The notes under the pieces are model-generated. The model worked only from the letters and a program-made list of their open reading frames with translations. It was not told the DNA's origin and ran no database searches. A stretch of 64,000 nt of DNA from contig NW_024037074.1 of assembly GCF_015706575.1 (NCBI RefSeq), positions 4,340,001 through 4,404,000 of the forward strand. Direction: 5' to 3'. Each line of letters begins with the position of its first letter. The stretch's first letter is position 1. A program made the position numbers and the translations under genes. Source of the stretch: Patiria miniata (Eukaryota > Echinodermata > Asteroidea > Valvatida > Asterinidae). This document shows, in pieces, positions 1 through 11,636 of this stretch.

Positions 1-339
1 TCCCTGAGTTTTGAGGGGCAGGCTCTGGTGGGGCTGCTGCCACAGGCCCGTCGCCCGCAGCGCTGGTGTTGCTGGTGATACTGCTGCTGCTGCTGCTGTT
101 GTTGTTGCCGCCGGTCAGTTTCTTGCCGCTGTTGACCACGTTGTTTGTCAGCTGCACCGTGATTGGGGAGGGGCCTGTTGTCCGACGCTCCTCCTTCGCG
201 CTGATTTTCTGAGGCTTGGCTGGTTTGAAGTTCTGAGACTCTGTGCTCTTGGCGCTCAGCTCCGAGTTATCCGAGCTGTCTGGGTGGGGTGAAGCCTGAA
301 GGGAGCTGTCAGGTTCTGACTCTTCTTTGTCTTTATCGT
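1..339 (-). CDS. GIGYF: GIGYF exon 7 (cut by window edge), Ser/Pro/Asn-rich
   Basis: Acceptor TTTGGTTTAG just right of 339; frame open to base 1 after joining in phase 1. Encodes an acidic-to-Ser/Pro-rich stretch (DKDKEESEPDSS near its start) and an NNNSSSSS homopolymer run, typical of the disordered region before the GYF domain. The plus-strand open frame at 11-292 is its shadow. Confidence 0.8.
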
Positions 340-3300
340 CTAAACCAAATAGTAAACCACCAAAGGAATACTTGTTTCACACAAATTTGCTCAAGAGGGT
401 ACCGAGAACTTTCTTCTGACAAAATGAAGCAGAACTGAGGGTTTGCGGGCATTATGAAAGAGCATAAAATTCTCCCGGCAAAACTGTTCGTTACACTTCA
501 ATTGGGCACTTCATTGACAAATTATGGTTATTTAAAGTTTGCATTGATCAATATGTATACAAATTTAATTACTGAGGAAAAGACACTTAAAATTTCAAGT
601 TTTGTTGTGAAAGTGAAACATGCAAGTTGTTTTCCCTTAAAAACACTTTTATTCCATGTTTTTGATACTATTTCTTGAAAACACGTGTGACAGACATATC
701 AAAAATTACAAATATCAATAAGTCTGAAAAAAAAAAAAAATATCATTTTCTCTACCACCGTCCCTGCCCAGTTCTGTCTCATTTTGCCAGAAAATCTCAC
801 ATATTATATTTTTCATTTTTACCTTGACTAGTTTGCTGATCTTCATTGCCTTCATCCTTGTTGTTGGAGTCCCCAGATCCTGAATCCTTATCTGCTTTCT
901 GCAGGTTCAACACACACAATAAACCGATACAAAACTCGGTAAAATATCAGCATTTGAGAGAACTTAGAAACATTTGTAAATTGTAGACTTTGTAAATTGT
1001 CAGTCAGTCGGGGAGTCAGTCAGGCGGGGAGTTAGTCAGTGACTCAGTGAGAGGACAACAGCTAGGCCCTTCGGGTCCAACAACAGTTACACATCCCATG
1101 CTTCATTTCACACGTAAGGAGAACTCCTCCAAATCTGAACTACAAGCCAGCCTCTTGACAGAGTGGCTGAGCAATCCCACTCACCTTAGTCGAGCAAAAA
1201 GCTCCCGATGAGTCAAACGTCCCAATGTCCCCGTCAAAGGGGTCGTCCATGGTCCACTCCGGCATCTCCTCCATGCTGTCCTCGTGCCAGCTATCCTGGC
1301 GTGACCGGCCGCTGTAGCGACGCTCCCTCAGGCCCCCTCCTCGCCCCAGCTCCTCCCGGTCTCTGGGATGGTTCCAATTTGTCCTCGATAACCCTGGCAA
1401 AATGTTACGAGAACGGGTAGGCTACAACATGATTTTAATACCTCTTGGTCAGTTGACACCGGTTTCAGAATTGTGCCTAACCGAATAGTATGGGCTTTTT
1501 GCGCCAACTGAGAGGGCGCTTTTTTTACCACTTTCAACAGCATTCCAGACTGGTCCTCACACTTATAGCAACAAGTACACACACCATTTTATTCTGAATT
1601 GTGCACATGTGCACAAAGCCAAAGCATCTTCGCATGAGTATCAGGCGCTGTCAACAATACGTTCGAATATCTCTCCCAGTGGTCTTCCCCAACTCTCCCT
1701 TTCTGACCGTTGAGGGGGTACTTGTGCACAGAGCCCACTAGGAGCAACTTGGGTTGACCAAAATAGATTTGGTTTCAGATATGTATAAATTTTTCCATTG
1801 ACTGCACTCTGCAGTAGTTCTGGATGACTGAGATAAGGCGATCTTTTAACGTAGTCACTCCTTATTAAGGTAAAGGTGGAACATAAGAAAGAGGATGCTT
1901 ACCTGTTGCGCTGCGCCAATTATCCTCCCCATCTCGCGGCATCCTCATGGAGCGTGCCCCGGCCTGCCTCCATGTCCCGCCTTCGTCCTCCTCGTCCCCC
2001 CGCGACGGCCGGTCCCTCGGTGACGATCGCCAGTTGTCGCTGGAGCTGCCTCCGCGCTCGATGTGCTTGCGAGGGGAGACGGGCCCACCGGCCGCGTCCT
2101 CAAAGTTACGCGAGTCCAGCCGTTTGTCAAAGCGGTGCTCTTGACTGTGAGTATGTATGTCAACAATGGAACACATTCAATATGTAATCAAAGAATAGTC
2201 TCTACTTCCACCTGCACTTCATATACATAGGTAATTTTTGTTCTTAAAGACATCATGTAATTTTGTGTCTTTTCTCTGTTTTTTTAAAGCCTGGCCGTAT
2301 GAGTTTAAGTTTGAACCAATTTGCCAGATATGCCAATAACAGGTGACGGGTACACAAATGAACAACTTTTCACAGGCAAAATGATCAACAAGACATCTAA
2401 AGTCAACCACAAGGCATTAAAAGGCATCACAAGTCACCAAAAGTCACTTTAAGTCATCATTTGGAAAAAAAAACAATGACAAGTCATCAAAAAGTCACTC
2501 GTGTCTCTTGTAAAAATCTCTTTAAATCAACTGTGACAAAAGCTTTCCTTTGTCAATGTTTGTCCACTATTACTTGTAGGGATGTAGGGATGTCCAGAAT
2601 ATACCAAGGAATTGAATATTCGATCATCAACCAAAAATTCAAATAGCTTTTTGACGGTTTGAATGTTCAGGACAAAAAAAGAAAATATGCACATATCATA
2701 ACACACACGACTGTGATATTATTTTATCGTAAAGCTGCCATATTGTCAGGTGCCACTATATTTTGTCGACGGTAACTTTTTTGGTTGATGGTGGTTCATT
2801 GTTCACATTCTTTTAGCAGATTAAAGCCTTCTACAGAAAGTACTGAGCAAAACACTCCAGTGCTCCATATCGGAAGCTGCACGCAAAGTTTAACTCGCCA
2901 CTCTTTGTGCAACTTTTTACCGGTGCAGCACGCAGTTGCAGCAAACGCAGTTTCAAGTAATCGAAAATGGACAGCCCTATATGATGAAATTTTGAATTAA
3001 AAAAGGTCTGAAAATTGGATGATTGTCTTAAAGATGCATGTCTTTATAACTGATAACATCTTTTTCTCAGATTCAAAATGTCTGATCTAAGACAAATGTC
3101 TGAAAAATCTTAAGCCAGTATTTGGGACCCGTCCTGCCTTTCATTTTGTGACCAACTTGCGATTGACAAGATAACAACTCCCTGGTGTTGAAGTAGCAGG
3201 CCAGAAATAGTCCTGGACCACTGCAAGCATTTCAGAGTCTCCTTTCACTTCTTACCCACCTTTCATCCCAGCTCAAGGTGCGATTGAACTCCCGTCCCCG

Positions 3301-6300
3301 CTGGAACCCTGGAGTTTCTTCATCGTACATCGAGACGTTACGCTGAAACTCTCCCCGTCCCCTACCTGAGTCAATCAATCAATGTAATCATTACATAAAT
3401 TACAACGAACATACATGTAGACTCTGATACAAACAATTTGAATATATCAAACTATCTTCTAATCGTAAGATTGAATTTTGCGTCGGGGTGATGTAAATTC
3501 AATATTGACTTTTGCCCTTCACCGACGTATTTTTATAAACACTGTTTACCCAGTGTTGGCCAGGTGTGATTGTGAGGAAATAAAAAATGAGAAAAAAATA
3601 ACAAAAAAAAGTCCCACCTGAGGGATTTTTTTCTCACAATCACTCAAGGGAAACACCGAGTACGCAGTGTCTTTATAAAATACGTCGCTGAAGGGCAAAA
3701 CCGAGTGTTGAAAATATCTTCATTCGCTTCACACATTTTTTAGGCGGTTAAACTTGTGTAACTTGCATCAATTAAAATGCTGATTTTTTTTTTTTATTTC
3801 AGAGAGGATAAATCTTTTAACCCTAACTCCTGGGGCTTTTTTACTAGAAAGTATCCTGAATCCGCCAAAATCCACCAATTTTGTCATGCAAAAAAACCCA
3901 GTGTAGATAATGAAGGTATTCTGAATCCGCCAAAGTCCACCAGCAAAAGTCTTGATGGATTCTGGCGGATTCAGGATACCATGGTGGCATAAAAAAAATA
4001 CAGCATTTTTTTCCATAGAGTCTTCAAAATCCATCACCTAAATTTCTGGTGGATTTTGACAGATTCAGGATACCATGCTCGCATGATAATTGTTATGTGT
4101 GTTGTTGCATAGGATCCATCAAAATACACCAATGCATGGCGACCCCAGCATTGCATTGCCTGGATGGGTTATTTACATAATCCATTGTTTATATGCTGAG
4201 GCCTATATATAGCCCCAGTCACAAGCTCCCATCCACCCAGTACATGTGTGTACATGTTTGTGACAGACTTGGCAGGGCTAGTGCCAGCAGTGGCATGACC
4301 ACAAACATTGCAAAAGAGTTAAACTGTTAAGACCTGAATCCATCAAAGTCCCCCAACAGCTGAAAAATAGAGGTATCCGCATTCCATCGAAATCCCCCAG
4401 TTTGTGCAATATGGAGGTATCCTGAATCCGCCAAAATCCCCCGATACAGGGGGGTGGATTTTGATGGATTCAGGTACGTTAGGGTTAAGCTCAACTTATA
4501 CTGGTACACTGATGATGATAACAAAAACCTGTTACTTACCCCTTCCTCGACCAGTTCCTCCCCTAGCCCCTCTAATTGCTGGACCCCCACCCCCTCTGCC
4601 TGTCAGTCGTAGCACCACTGAACTGTTCACACACTGTGACAAACACCGCTGGAACGGCAACACGGAATGGGAATAATGAACAATACTTCAAAAAGAAATC
4701 CAAATAACCAAGTCAGACTTGGGGCTGGTAAGAAATGAAAGATGGGGATTGAAAAAGGCAGTTAAGGCCCAGGCTTAGCTGTGGCATGGCTTGTTCTTTC
4801 AAAGGCTTTTCTGCGTTAGGGTATCCACCGTCCTCCCTTAGCACAGAATGCATTAGTTTAACCAAAACTGGTTACCACTTTAAAATTTCATGCGATATCT
4901 ATCGCTTGTGACTATTTCTTGGCTGATATTTGCTTAGGACTTGATTTTACTTTAGCAGTTTGATGCAATCGGCAGAAGTCTTTGTACGGTTTTAAGGTTG
5001 ATGAAAGTTTTGCATAACATCTGCCGAACTAAATAATTTTCCGCCACGTAAAAACTGAATTTTCCCATATACGTCGTGTACACAGAGCAGAGTTACCACT
5101 CGTACATATGAATAATTAATTAGCCATAATTCCAAATCCCTTTGACCTATAGTCATGAAATTTCTTGGGTATGTTCATGATGAGTTGCTCTATGCATGAA
5201 CCGAGTTTCAAAATTTTTCGTCACTCGATGGCCGAGATCTGGGGGGGGGGCAGAATCCACCCCCCCCCCCCCCTCGGCTGAGAGATGGTCAAAATAACCC
5301 GGCCCTTTAAGGGTTAAACTCTGTAAATTATTCTAGGGCAGAAGTCCATCATAAGTCCTGTTAGAAGTAAATCACAAGCCCAGTCACAAATAACAGTGAA
5401 TGAACAATAACAAAGGAATGCCTTTGTCATACCTCACTTGAATAGCTTGTGACTTGAATTGGGACTGGAGGACTTGTGATGCACTTGTTTGGACTTGCAG
5501 GGACATTTGATGGACGCGACTACAACACTTCTCTGGGTGAATCTTAATTGAAAACTCCATCAGACACCGCTTGATGTCGGAGCAGGACTGTTCGTGCAAC
5601 AGAGTGCGTGGATTTCACTAATCAATTGGCAATCAAAGACATTCCTCCACAACTTTTACGGGATCATTAGGCCAAAAAAAATAATAGTTCTGCTTCCGGT
5701 TTTCCTACCTACCCTATTCTGACAGCCCCTACCCTAATTTTTGTATGGGAAAAATGAGAAAAAAAACACCCAAACCATCAATTTCTACCTTTGACAACAT
5801 GCAGACGCCTCCATATGATCGTACACAAAAAAATTTGCAAATTTTTTTTATTTCTCTACCTACCTACCCTATTTTCAAATGCCATGTAATCGGAAGCAGA
5901 ACTATTTTTTGGGGTGGCCTTATTGAGGTGACTTGTTACTGATGGAAAATCTCACCTGTTCTTCGTCGTTCAGCGGCAGCAAAGCCATGGGCGTCAGCGG
6001 TTCTTTCTTAGCAATGGACTGCACCTCCTCCACGCCCGCAGGCATCCGCTCCGTCTTGCGATACAGTGCCAGCATCTCCTCCCGGCCATAGCGGTGCTCG
6101 GCGAGCTTGAACTGGGTCATGGGCACCGGGGCCAAGGAGGACGGAGGAGGACCGGGGGCCGACTGAGGCATCAAACCCGGGCCAGCGGACGAGGACATTG
6201 TGGGACCACCGATGCCGGGGGAGGGAGGGGGAGAGGTGACATTGGAGGCGGTGCCGGACGATAGGTTGCGAAGCCACTGGGGACCGAAGTTCAGCGTCTC

Positions 6301-6306
6301 GGACAT
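1..6306 (-). CDS. GIGYF: GIGYF (GRB10-interacting GYF protein), N-terminal 472 codons, gene runs off left edge
   Basis: GIGYF proteins are cytoplasmic scaffolds that recruit the cap-binding repressor 4EHP to silence mRNA translation (family knowledge). Seven coding exons join in frame: complement of 5956-6306, 4540-4633, 3260-3365, 1903-2144, 1185-1393, 823-898 and 1-339. All visible junctions are GT-AG and phases agree (0,1,2,1,0,1). The start MSETLNFGPQWL matches the vertebrate GIGYF opening. Residues 57-72 hold the 4EHP-binding region (HRYGREEMLAL), followed by PLTPMALLP, a VVLRLTGRGGGG box with RG-rich tail, the SWDER motif, and MPEWTMDD with GTFDSSGAF, all family hallmarks in the family order. 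The last visible exon is Ser/Pro/Asn-rich. The GYF domain and Q-rich C-terminus must lie left of the window. Identification is by remembered similarity, not by search. Invertebrates usually have one GIGYF, so the GIGYF1/2 split is not implied. Confidence 0.93.
823..898 (-). CDS. GIGYF: GIGYF exon 6, acidic linker
   Basis: 76 nt, acceptor CTGCAG, donor GTAAAA. Encodes KADKDSGSGDSNNKDEGNED and QQTSQ. No domain. It was accepted because the reading frame, splice sites and phase connect exons 5 and 7. Confidence 0.8.
1185..1393 (-). CDS. GIGYF: GIGYF exon 5, MPEWTMDD and GTFDSSGAF motif
   Basis: 209 nt, acceptor TTTTGCCAG, donor GTGAGT. Encodes DSMEEMPEWTMDDPFDG then GTFDSSGAFCSTK. This is the most diagnostic GIGYF stretch; vertebrate proteins have LPEWCLEDAEEEMGTFDSSGAF. 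Ends in phase 0. Confidence 0.93.
1903..2144 (-). CDS. GIGYF: GIGYF exon 4, charged low-complexity segment
   Basis: 242 nt from acceptor ATACTCACAG to donor GTAAGC. Encodes about 80 residues rich in Arg, Asp and Ser, including GTWRQAGARSMR, which aligns with the vertebrate GGWRLAGSRRDGERW stretch. Overlapping open frames on both strands over the same span reflect the GC-rich exon, not extra genes. Confidence 0.88.
3260..3365 (-). CDS. GIGYF: GIGYF exon 3, SWDER segment
   Basis: 106 nt. The acceptor is CTCAG at 3366-3370. An alternative AG four bases further in would break the frame, so the outer one was chosen. It encodes GRGEFQRNVSMYDEE and ends NRTLSWDE plus two bases, matching the vertebrate SQSWEER region. 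Donor GTGGGT. Confidence 0.88.
3480..3715. mobile_element. Foldback MITE, CGTCGG / GCCCTTCACCGACG family, copy A
   Basis: Left arm GCCCTTCACCGACGTAT and right arm ATACGTCGCTGAAGGGC face each other, with nested inverted pairs TATAAACACTG/CAGTGTCTTTATA and TGATTGTGAG/CTCACAATCA inside. Lies in a GIGYF intron. Same family as 18912-19000 and 45903-46166. Confidence 0.75.
3817..4488. mobile_element. TTAA-flanked MITE (piggyBac-like), 664 bp
   Basis: TTAA at 3817-3820 and 4485-4488 flank terminal CCCTAAC ... GTTAGGG. Inside, about ten copies of TATCCTGAATCCGCCAAAAT or its complement alternate in direction. TTAA target sites and CCCT termini are known of piggyBac. No transposase. Lies between GIGYF exons 2 and 3. 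Confidence 0.65.
4540..4633 (-). CDS. GIGYF: GIGYF exon 2, VLRLTGRGGGG / RG-rich
   Basis: 94 nt between acceptor TTTGTCACAG and donor GTAAGT. It encodes CVNSSVVLRLTGRGGGG followed by an Arg/Gly-rich tail, the counterpart of the vertebrate VLRLTGRGGGG segment. Ends in phase 1. The adjoining intron holds the TTAA-flanked repeat 3821-4484. Confidence 0.9.
5667..5922. mobile_element. Harbinger-like MITE, 250 bp with TTA target duplication
   Basis: Terminal inverted repeats of about 33 bp start GGCC and include ATAGTTCTGCTTCCG at both ends. TTA stands on both sides (5667-5669, 5920-5922). A 3-bp TTA duplication is typical of PIF/Harbinger. Lies in GIGYF intron 1. Confidence 0.7.
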
Positions 6307-6402
6307 GTCGCTTGGGGGTTGCTGCTGGCAGGACTTGGTGCGAGGAAGTGGCCAAGATGGAACTTAGCTGAAAGAGGCTTGGAGGTACTGTTGCTGACGA
6401 CA
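5956..6402 (-). CDS. GIGYF: GIGYF first coding exon (ATG at 6306) with 5' UTR
   Basis: Coding part is 5956-6306 (117 codons, ends in phase 0 at GAACAG before GTGAG). Upstream of the ATG about 96 nt of leader reach a pyrimidine-rich acceptor (TTAACTGCACAG), so the leader is itself spliced and a non-coding exon lies further right. It carries the conserved N-terminus and the 4EHP-binding motif. A plus-frame overlapping ORF is a shadow. Confidence 0.92.
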
Positions 6403-6551
6403 CTGTGCAGTTAAGAAAAAAAGAACAGCTTTTCGTTATAAGACCAGAAATTTCAAAATCAGATATCTGCAATCACCAATGTTGTTCCCAAATCTAAGTA
6501 CACTTAATAAAAAGACGGTAAAAAAGGAATTACGCCCAAGCCCTAAGGGGG

Positions 6552-6840
6552 GGAGTGTGGCCTAGTGGTTAGGATTTGTGACCCATAATCAGAGGGCCAG
6601 GAGTTTGACGTCAGCGGCTGACCATATGTTGTGTCCTTGGGCAAGCCACTTCATTCCCACTTGCTTCTCTCCACCCAGGAGTATACGTTATGGGTACCGT
6701 CATCAGCTGGGGAGTAACCTGCCATGGACATGTCGCATCCCGTCCAGGGGGGAGTAGAAATATTCCCAGTCGTTTCGTGCTACTGAAACCGGAGACAAAC
6801 GCTGGCCTGTTGGGCCACATAGCCTTGTGACAGACTTTAC
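6552..6840 (+). repeat. tRNA-derived SINE with conserved core
   Basis: The head GTGTGGCCTAGTGGTTAGG resembles a pol III A box and GGAGTTTGACGTC a worn B box. Downstream is the core CTTGGGCAAGCCACTTCATT ... CTCTCCACCCAGGAGTATA ... ATGGGTACC, which is also found reversed at 50385-50590. Such cores are shared by several marine invertebrate SINE families. Confidence 0.7.
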
Positions 6841-7167
6841 TTCACTTTACTAAGGCTGTGCGTAGTACTGTTGAATAAGTAGGAATCAAGCGCTCAAATG
6901 CATAACCAAAATAGAGCACCAGAAAATGTGCAAATATTTGTGAAAAGACCGTCTCATTCCAAGATTTTGAAAATACATTCATGTAGGGCCTACTTAAACA
7001 TTTTATATCAAAATATCAATTTATCAAAAAACCCAGATTCCTATACACATAATTGAGTCTTGGTATTCCAACCATGTTTTCTAAGGCTTAAACTCAGTAT
7101 CTCTTCAGTGTATATTAATTGTTAGTGCCTAACACTGCCAGACAGGACAGGAATGACTATAATATTA

Positions 7168-7304
7168 GTTATCTTGCGAGCGCGAGTGGAACACGGAATA
7201 ATGTAGTGCATATGTGTCCCACATACCACGAGGCCGAAGGCTGAGTGGTATATGGGACACAGACGCAATACATTTTCCGTGTTCCACGAGCGCGAGCGCG
7301 ATAA
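7168..7304. repeat. Inverted repeat with about 61-bp arms
   Basis: Arm 7168-7229 (GCGAGCGCGAGTGGAACACG ... GTGTCCCACATACCAC) mirrors arm 7244-7304 with a 14-base spacer and a few mismatches. A foldback element, unusually CpG-rich for its surroundings. Confidence 0.75.
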
Positions 7305-7310
7305 CGAATT

Positions 7311-7553
7311 TATCTTCAAGCAAACTTGACGCACAGTAAAGTTGGAACACGCATACAGCTGTGTAACCTACGCGCAACTTTTGAATTCACAGTGAATTGT
7401 GCAGCACTAATCGCGCACTAACCTACGGCTTAGATTAGCGCAATACGCGGAGTGCGGTATGAACCGTGGCCGTGCGGTATGGTTATATGTAGCACGGCCT
7501 GTTGCCATGGATCGACCAATCAGGATCGACGATTCAAGTTTGCTTGAAGATAA
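7311..7553. mobile_element. MITE with perfect 20-bp terminal inverted repeats
   Basis: TTATCTTCAAGCAAACTTGA at 7311-7330 and its exact complement at 7534-7553. It abuts the preceding foldback, so both may be parts of one nested element. Confidence 0.6.
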
Positions 7554-8148
7554 TAAGCAATGTTATCATTTTTCATGAAAATTTGTCGTCTTTTTTCCAA
7601 AGTGCACCATTGGTTGTGCAATGTGCATATCCACATTTATATCTGGATCTATTGATTTTAAATTTGAAAATAATGGTTGTCAGATAATGAGTCAAAGTTC
7701 AAGAGGTGATAATGCTTGGTAATACCACTGCCTCGGACAAGTATTTATTGTACATGTACCAGCCTGCTCAGAGGAACAAAATGGCGGCAACTATTTCATC
7801 ATCGCTTTCCACACTGCATGGGTGGGGAAAAAATGCCTCACTTTGAGTAAATACAGGTACATGTAACCATACACATGGAATTCCATTTGTGTCGCAGTAA
7901 AAATAACTACAATAAAACAATTTCCTTTTTATTCACAGGAAGCAGATTTGAGAAAAAAAATTGCACTATAAAACAAATTAATAATACATGTAACTGGTTT
8001 GATCCCACGGCTATACATACATGTTCATGTGTTTGACAATATATGTTTGCTAATTTACATTCTAAAGTAAAATATTTCTTTGACAAGGTCAGCAAAACAG
8101 TAGTCCTGGTAGTGTTTGCAGTTAAAGAGGAATACAGGGGGAAAATTT

Positions 8149-8337
8149 TGCAACCTGACGCCACTTTTTTCTTCATATATCATCTCAATAAAGGTCAGTC
8201 ATTGCAAAAATGATGATAAGATGTATGAATCTGGGACTGAGAAACATTTCCAATTTTGTTAGGAAATACTTAAGAAAATGTTCTTGACTCTCCATAGACT
8301 TTGTACACAACCGCTGAAGTGGTATCAGGTTGCAACA
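8149..8337. mobile_element. MITE, CCTGACGCCACTTTTT family, copy 1
   Basis: Ends GCAACCTGACGCCACTTTTT and GAAGTGGTATCAGGTTGC. The interior (TCCCAGATTCAT-type, TTCCAATTTTGTTAG, TCCATAGACTTTGTACACA) recurs in the opposite direction at 13611-13806. Confidence 0.65.
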
Positions 8338-8419
8338 TTTTTGCTGAATAAAGAAAATTAAAAAGCATCAAACCACTCCTTATATTTGAATTCAATTTAA
8401 AGGAAAAAGTAAAACCCGC

Positions 8420-8772
8420 CACACATTGATACATTGTGTACAATTGTGTATCATTGTGATACATTGTGTACAATTGTGTATCATTGTGTACAATTGTGTA
8501 TCATTGTGTACAATTGTGTATCATTGTGATACATTGTGTACAATTGTGTATCATTGTGATACATTGTGTACAATTGTGTATCATTGTGATACATTGTGTA
8601 CAATTGTGTATCATTGTGATACACTGTGTACAATTGTGTATCATTGTGATACATTGTGTACAATTGTGTTTATTATTGTGATACAATGTGTACAATTGTG
8701 TATCATTGTGATACATTGTGTACAATTGTGTATCATTGTGATACAATGTGTACAATGTACACAGTGTACAAT
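8420..8772. repeat. Minisatellite, 30-bp unit, about 11 copies
   Basis: Unit ATACATTGTGTACAATTGTG TATCATTGTG, with shorter variants at the left end. Because 30 is divisible by 3, all frames stay open and give long repetitive ORFs on both strands; these are not genes. The unit holds the palindrome ACAATTGT. Confidence 0.95.
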
Positions 8773-9285
8773 AGGGCTGTGCATCGGAACTCGGTACCCA
8801 AGTACCCAACAGTTGATGCCAGGAACTGGTTCAAGATTATGCGACTGAGCTTCTCAGACAATAAAAAAAGAAAGGTTTTGAATGTCATTTGTGGTGCATT
8901 TTCAAAATGAAAATCAGGCTACACAGGAAAACATAACATATTTATGACGCTCACGAAAGTTGAAGTTTACATGTACACCGTAAAGCTATAATAAAGCTCA
9001 CTGTACACACTTGTTTATTGCTGTATTGACGTACCGATGTGGTAGTATTATCGTGCGGACCTTTGTAAACAATCTGAACAGCAACTTGCCAAATTTGAAT
9101 TTTGGGGTTGGGTTTCTTTAACAGGTAGCCGGGTACCCATGTTTTTTTTAATCGCTTTTCTAATCGCTAATGTAGACTGCATGGTTCAAAGAACAGAACA
9201 AAAGCAAATGTCATTAGCAAAACACACTGAAACTCTGAGCTTGCACAGAAATTCTGCACTTATCCTGTAAGCAAAGAATCCTTAC

Positions 9286-9530
9286 GCTAGGTTCACACAT
9301 TCCCAAATTAGTTATGAATACAACAAGAGTAAACCAAGAATTGAAATTGGTTCCCGAATCACCCCGACAATTTTGAACATGTTCAAATTTGTTGAGCGCT
9401 TCCCGATCTTTAACGATCTTTCACCGAACTAACAGAATCATCCCAAGACTACCAAGAACCATCCCCGATTTACTCAAGAATTGGTATTCGCTGAGATTCG
9501 GCTTAAAAATTGGGAATGTGTGAACCTAGC
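9286..9530. mobile_element. MITE with 21-bp terminal inverted repeats
   Basis: GCTAGGTTCACACATTCCCAA at 9286 is matched by TTGGGAATGTGTGAACCTAG C ending at 9530. The interior is free of ORFs. No clear target duplication. Confidence 0.75.
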
Positions 9531-10877
9531 ATTAGTTATGGGATGTACATGTACGTATCATGTACAAAAGCATGCTCACAGCTCTAACTTCCTTGTTTAC
9601 CTGTGAAAAATGCTAACCGCTAACAAGGATTTTTTTTCCATTATTTAGTTAGCTGGGATTCTTTGCCTACATGTACATGTACTGCACACAGAGACATATC
9701 AAACTGGGATCTGGGATCCAATCTATCGACATCGGAGAGCAAAAAGCTCACCCGATCCGAATGTCTGCTCCGTCCACTGTTGTAACACTTGTGTGGTATT
9801 CAAGTTAGTATTTTGACCTGCGACATACTGTACTCAGCATAATGGATACGTACATCTGCTGAAAACGTGTAGTTTTCCTGTCCGTTTCCAGGCAAGTTTG
9901 GCAAAAACCGTAAAATTCCCAATTGGGAATGTATTGGGAGTATGATCATGAACTTCCCCAGTCTTGCCCACCTCCCTATGGAGCATCCATTCTGCCTTGT
10001 GATTTACATACATGTACTACATGAAAGGGCACACAAACAGGATGGGTCAAAGGTTACACAACACAGAGCATTTGTGGCAGTATACATGTACTACATACAT
10101 GTACAGTACTACATGTACATGCGTTCATGAGCATACGTGTAGGAACTTAAAAACAGTTTTACTACTGTCCAACATTGTTTGTTCCGCACCACATTTGACA
10201 TGTGGGTTGCTTTATGCAAAACCAGAACTTTAACATCCTCATCCCCCAAAAATAATCTCACTACACAATAGATGTAACCATGGAGGAATAAAACAAACAT
10301 GTCCTCAATGATATATACTAGAAGCTATGTAAATTCGCAAGTTCAAAGCCGTAGTAGGCCTATATCTTTATACATGAACCCTTGCCAAAAAAAATAAGTT
10401 CTACTATTATGTAACTCGAAAAGTTAAAACTTTTGGAGCAACACTCCATGCTTTGCCACTATATACGGAAGCAGAAAAAGCAAAAATCACTGAAACCTCT
10501 TTTTAGCAAACAAAATTACATACATTATCGACTACGTTAAAGCCAACATTTAAGATCAACTATCCGGACTCTAAAGTTGTATCAATTTCACTCGACAGTA
10601 GATGCACGCAGTTTCTATATAACTTTGTTTTGTGATCAATAAAATATTCAGACTCAAACACAGGTTATTTGGCTCTGTGCCAATCCCAATGACAACAATG
10701 CACGTTCCATTACCCTCCAGTGTCAAGGGTCAGCCCATAAATGCATTGATAAAGACAGCACCAACACATCTGACATAATCTTACCCCAACGAGTGGACTC
10801 CTATGAGTTATCCAGGGGTTGAAGGTCAACCAACATATGGCTATCTGCTTTACTGATGTTGTATTCACGGGCTTGGG

Positions 10878-11240
10878 TTAAAAGGAATGTACAACATTTG
10901 CTTTTGCTGCAATTTTTAGAAATAAATGGATTTGGAGGATTAGTATGTACATGTAACAGTTGTGCAATCAACTGTTGTGCAATCAATTGCAAAGAAATGG
11001 GGAATAACTAAATATGAAAAATTAGGAGCACTTTTTGAGAAAAAAAATCAGTTTTCTCCAACGCTGGTCGGCCGACCAGCGTTGGAAAAATACAAGTTTT
11101 CTTGAAAATGTCAGAACACCAGGAGCCACAATTTTACAGGATGCTTTAAACTGTCATCCCTCACAATCCAGTAAGATATTTCGTGATAATTTGATCATTT
11201 CGTTTTTTGATGTTTGCAAAATGTTGTATCTTCCCTTTAA
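10878..11240. mobile_element. TTAAAGGGAATATACAAC-family MITE, copy 1
   Basis: Begins TTAAAAGGAATGTACAACAT and ends ATGTTGTATCTTCCCTTTAA. It carries the 30-bp perfect palindrome at 11057-11086. First of a cluster of three or four copies. Confidence 0.7.
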
Positions 11241-11636
11241 TATTTTTACCCTTACTGTCAACAAGTCAATTCATAAGACATGACTAGATGGGGAACTGCA
11301 TGTGGAACACTCACACGAGAACAGAATCTACAATTCACTGGTGCCCATCATTAAATACAACTTTAATTATAAATACATGTACCTCCCAAGTTCAATAATG
11401 AGCAGTTAAACAAAGGTACAATTTTGTTCAGAAATGTTATCCCTAACACATAGCATGTGTAAAAAATGTATTAAAAATTAACACTACCGGTACATGTATG
11501 CTTACAATGTACATGTACAGGTACGTGTACATACAGTTGGGAATGATCTTTACATCATGAACTTGCGTAGGCCTACAGTTAGTGGTCCCATGAAAGGAGA
11601 GCTCCAAATTGTTGGGTTTTTGCCAATTCAGGAGAG

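Noticed and set aside
11-292. Plus-strand 93-codon frame at the left edge
   Set aside because: It is the shadow of GIGYF exon 7 on the minus strand; its Leu/Val-rich product comes from CAG/AAC-rich codons read backwards.
3817-4488. Interstitial telomere repeat (TTAACCCTAAC)
   Set aside because: Only one to two repeats at each end, placed symmetrically as transposon termini rather than as an array.
8420-8772. CRISPR-like array of 30-bp repeats
   Set aside because: No unique spacers between units, and the DNA is animal.
8426-8910. Overlapping 60-140 codon frames on both strands
   Set aside because: They come from the 30-bp minisatellite, whose length keeps frames open.
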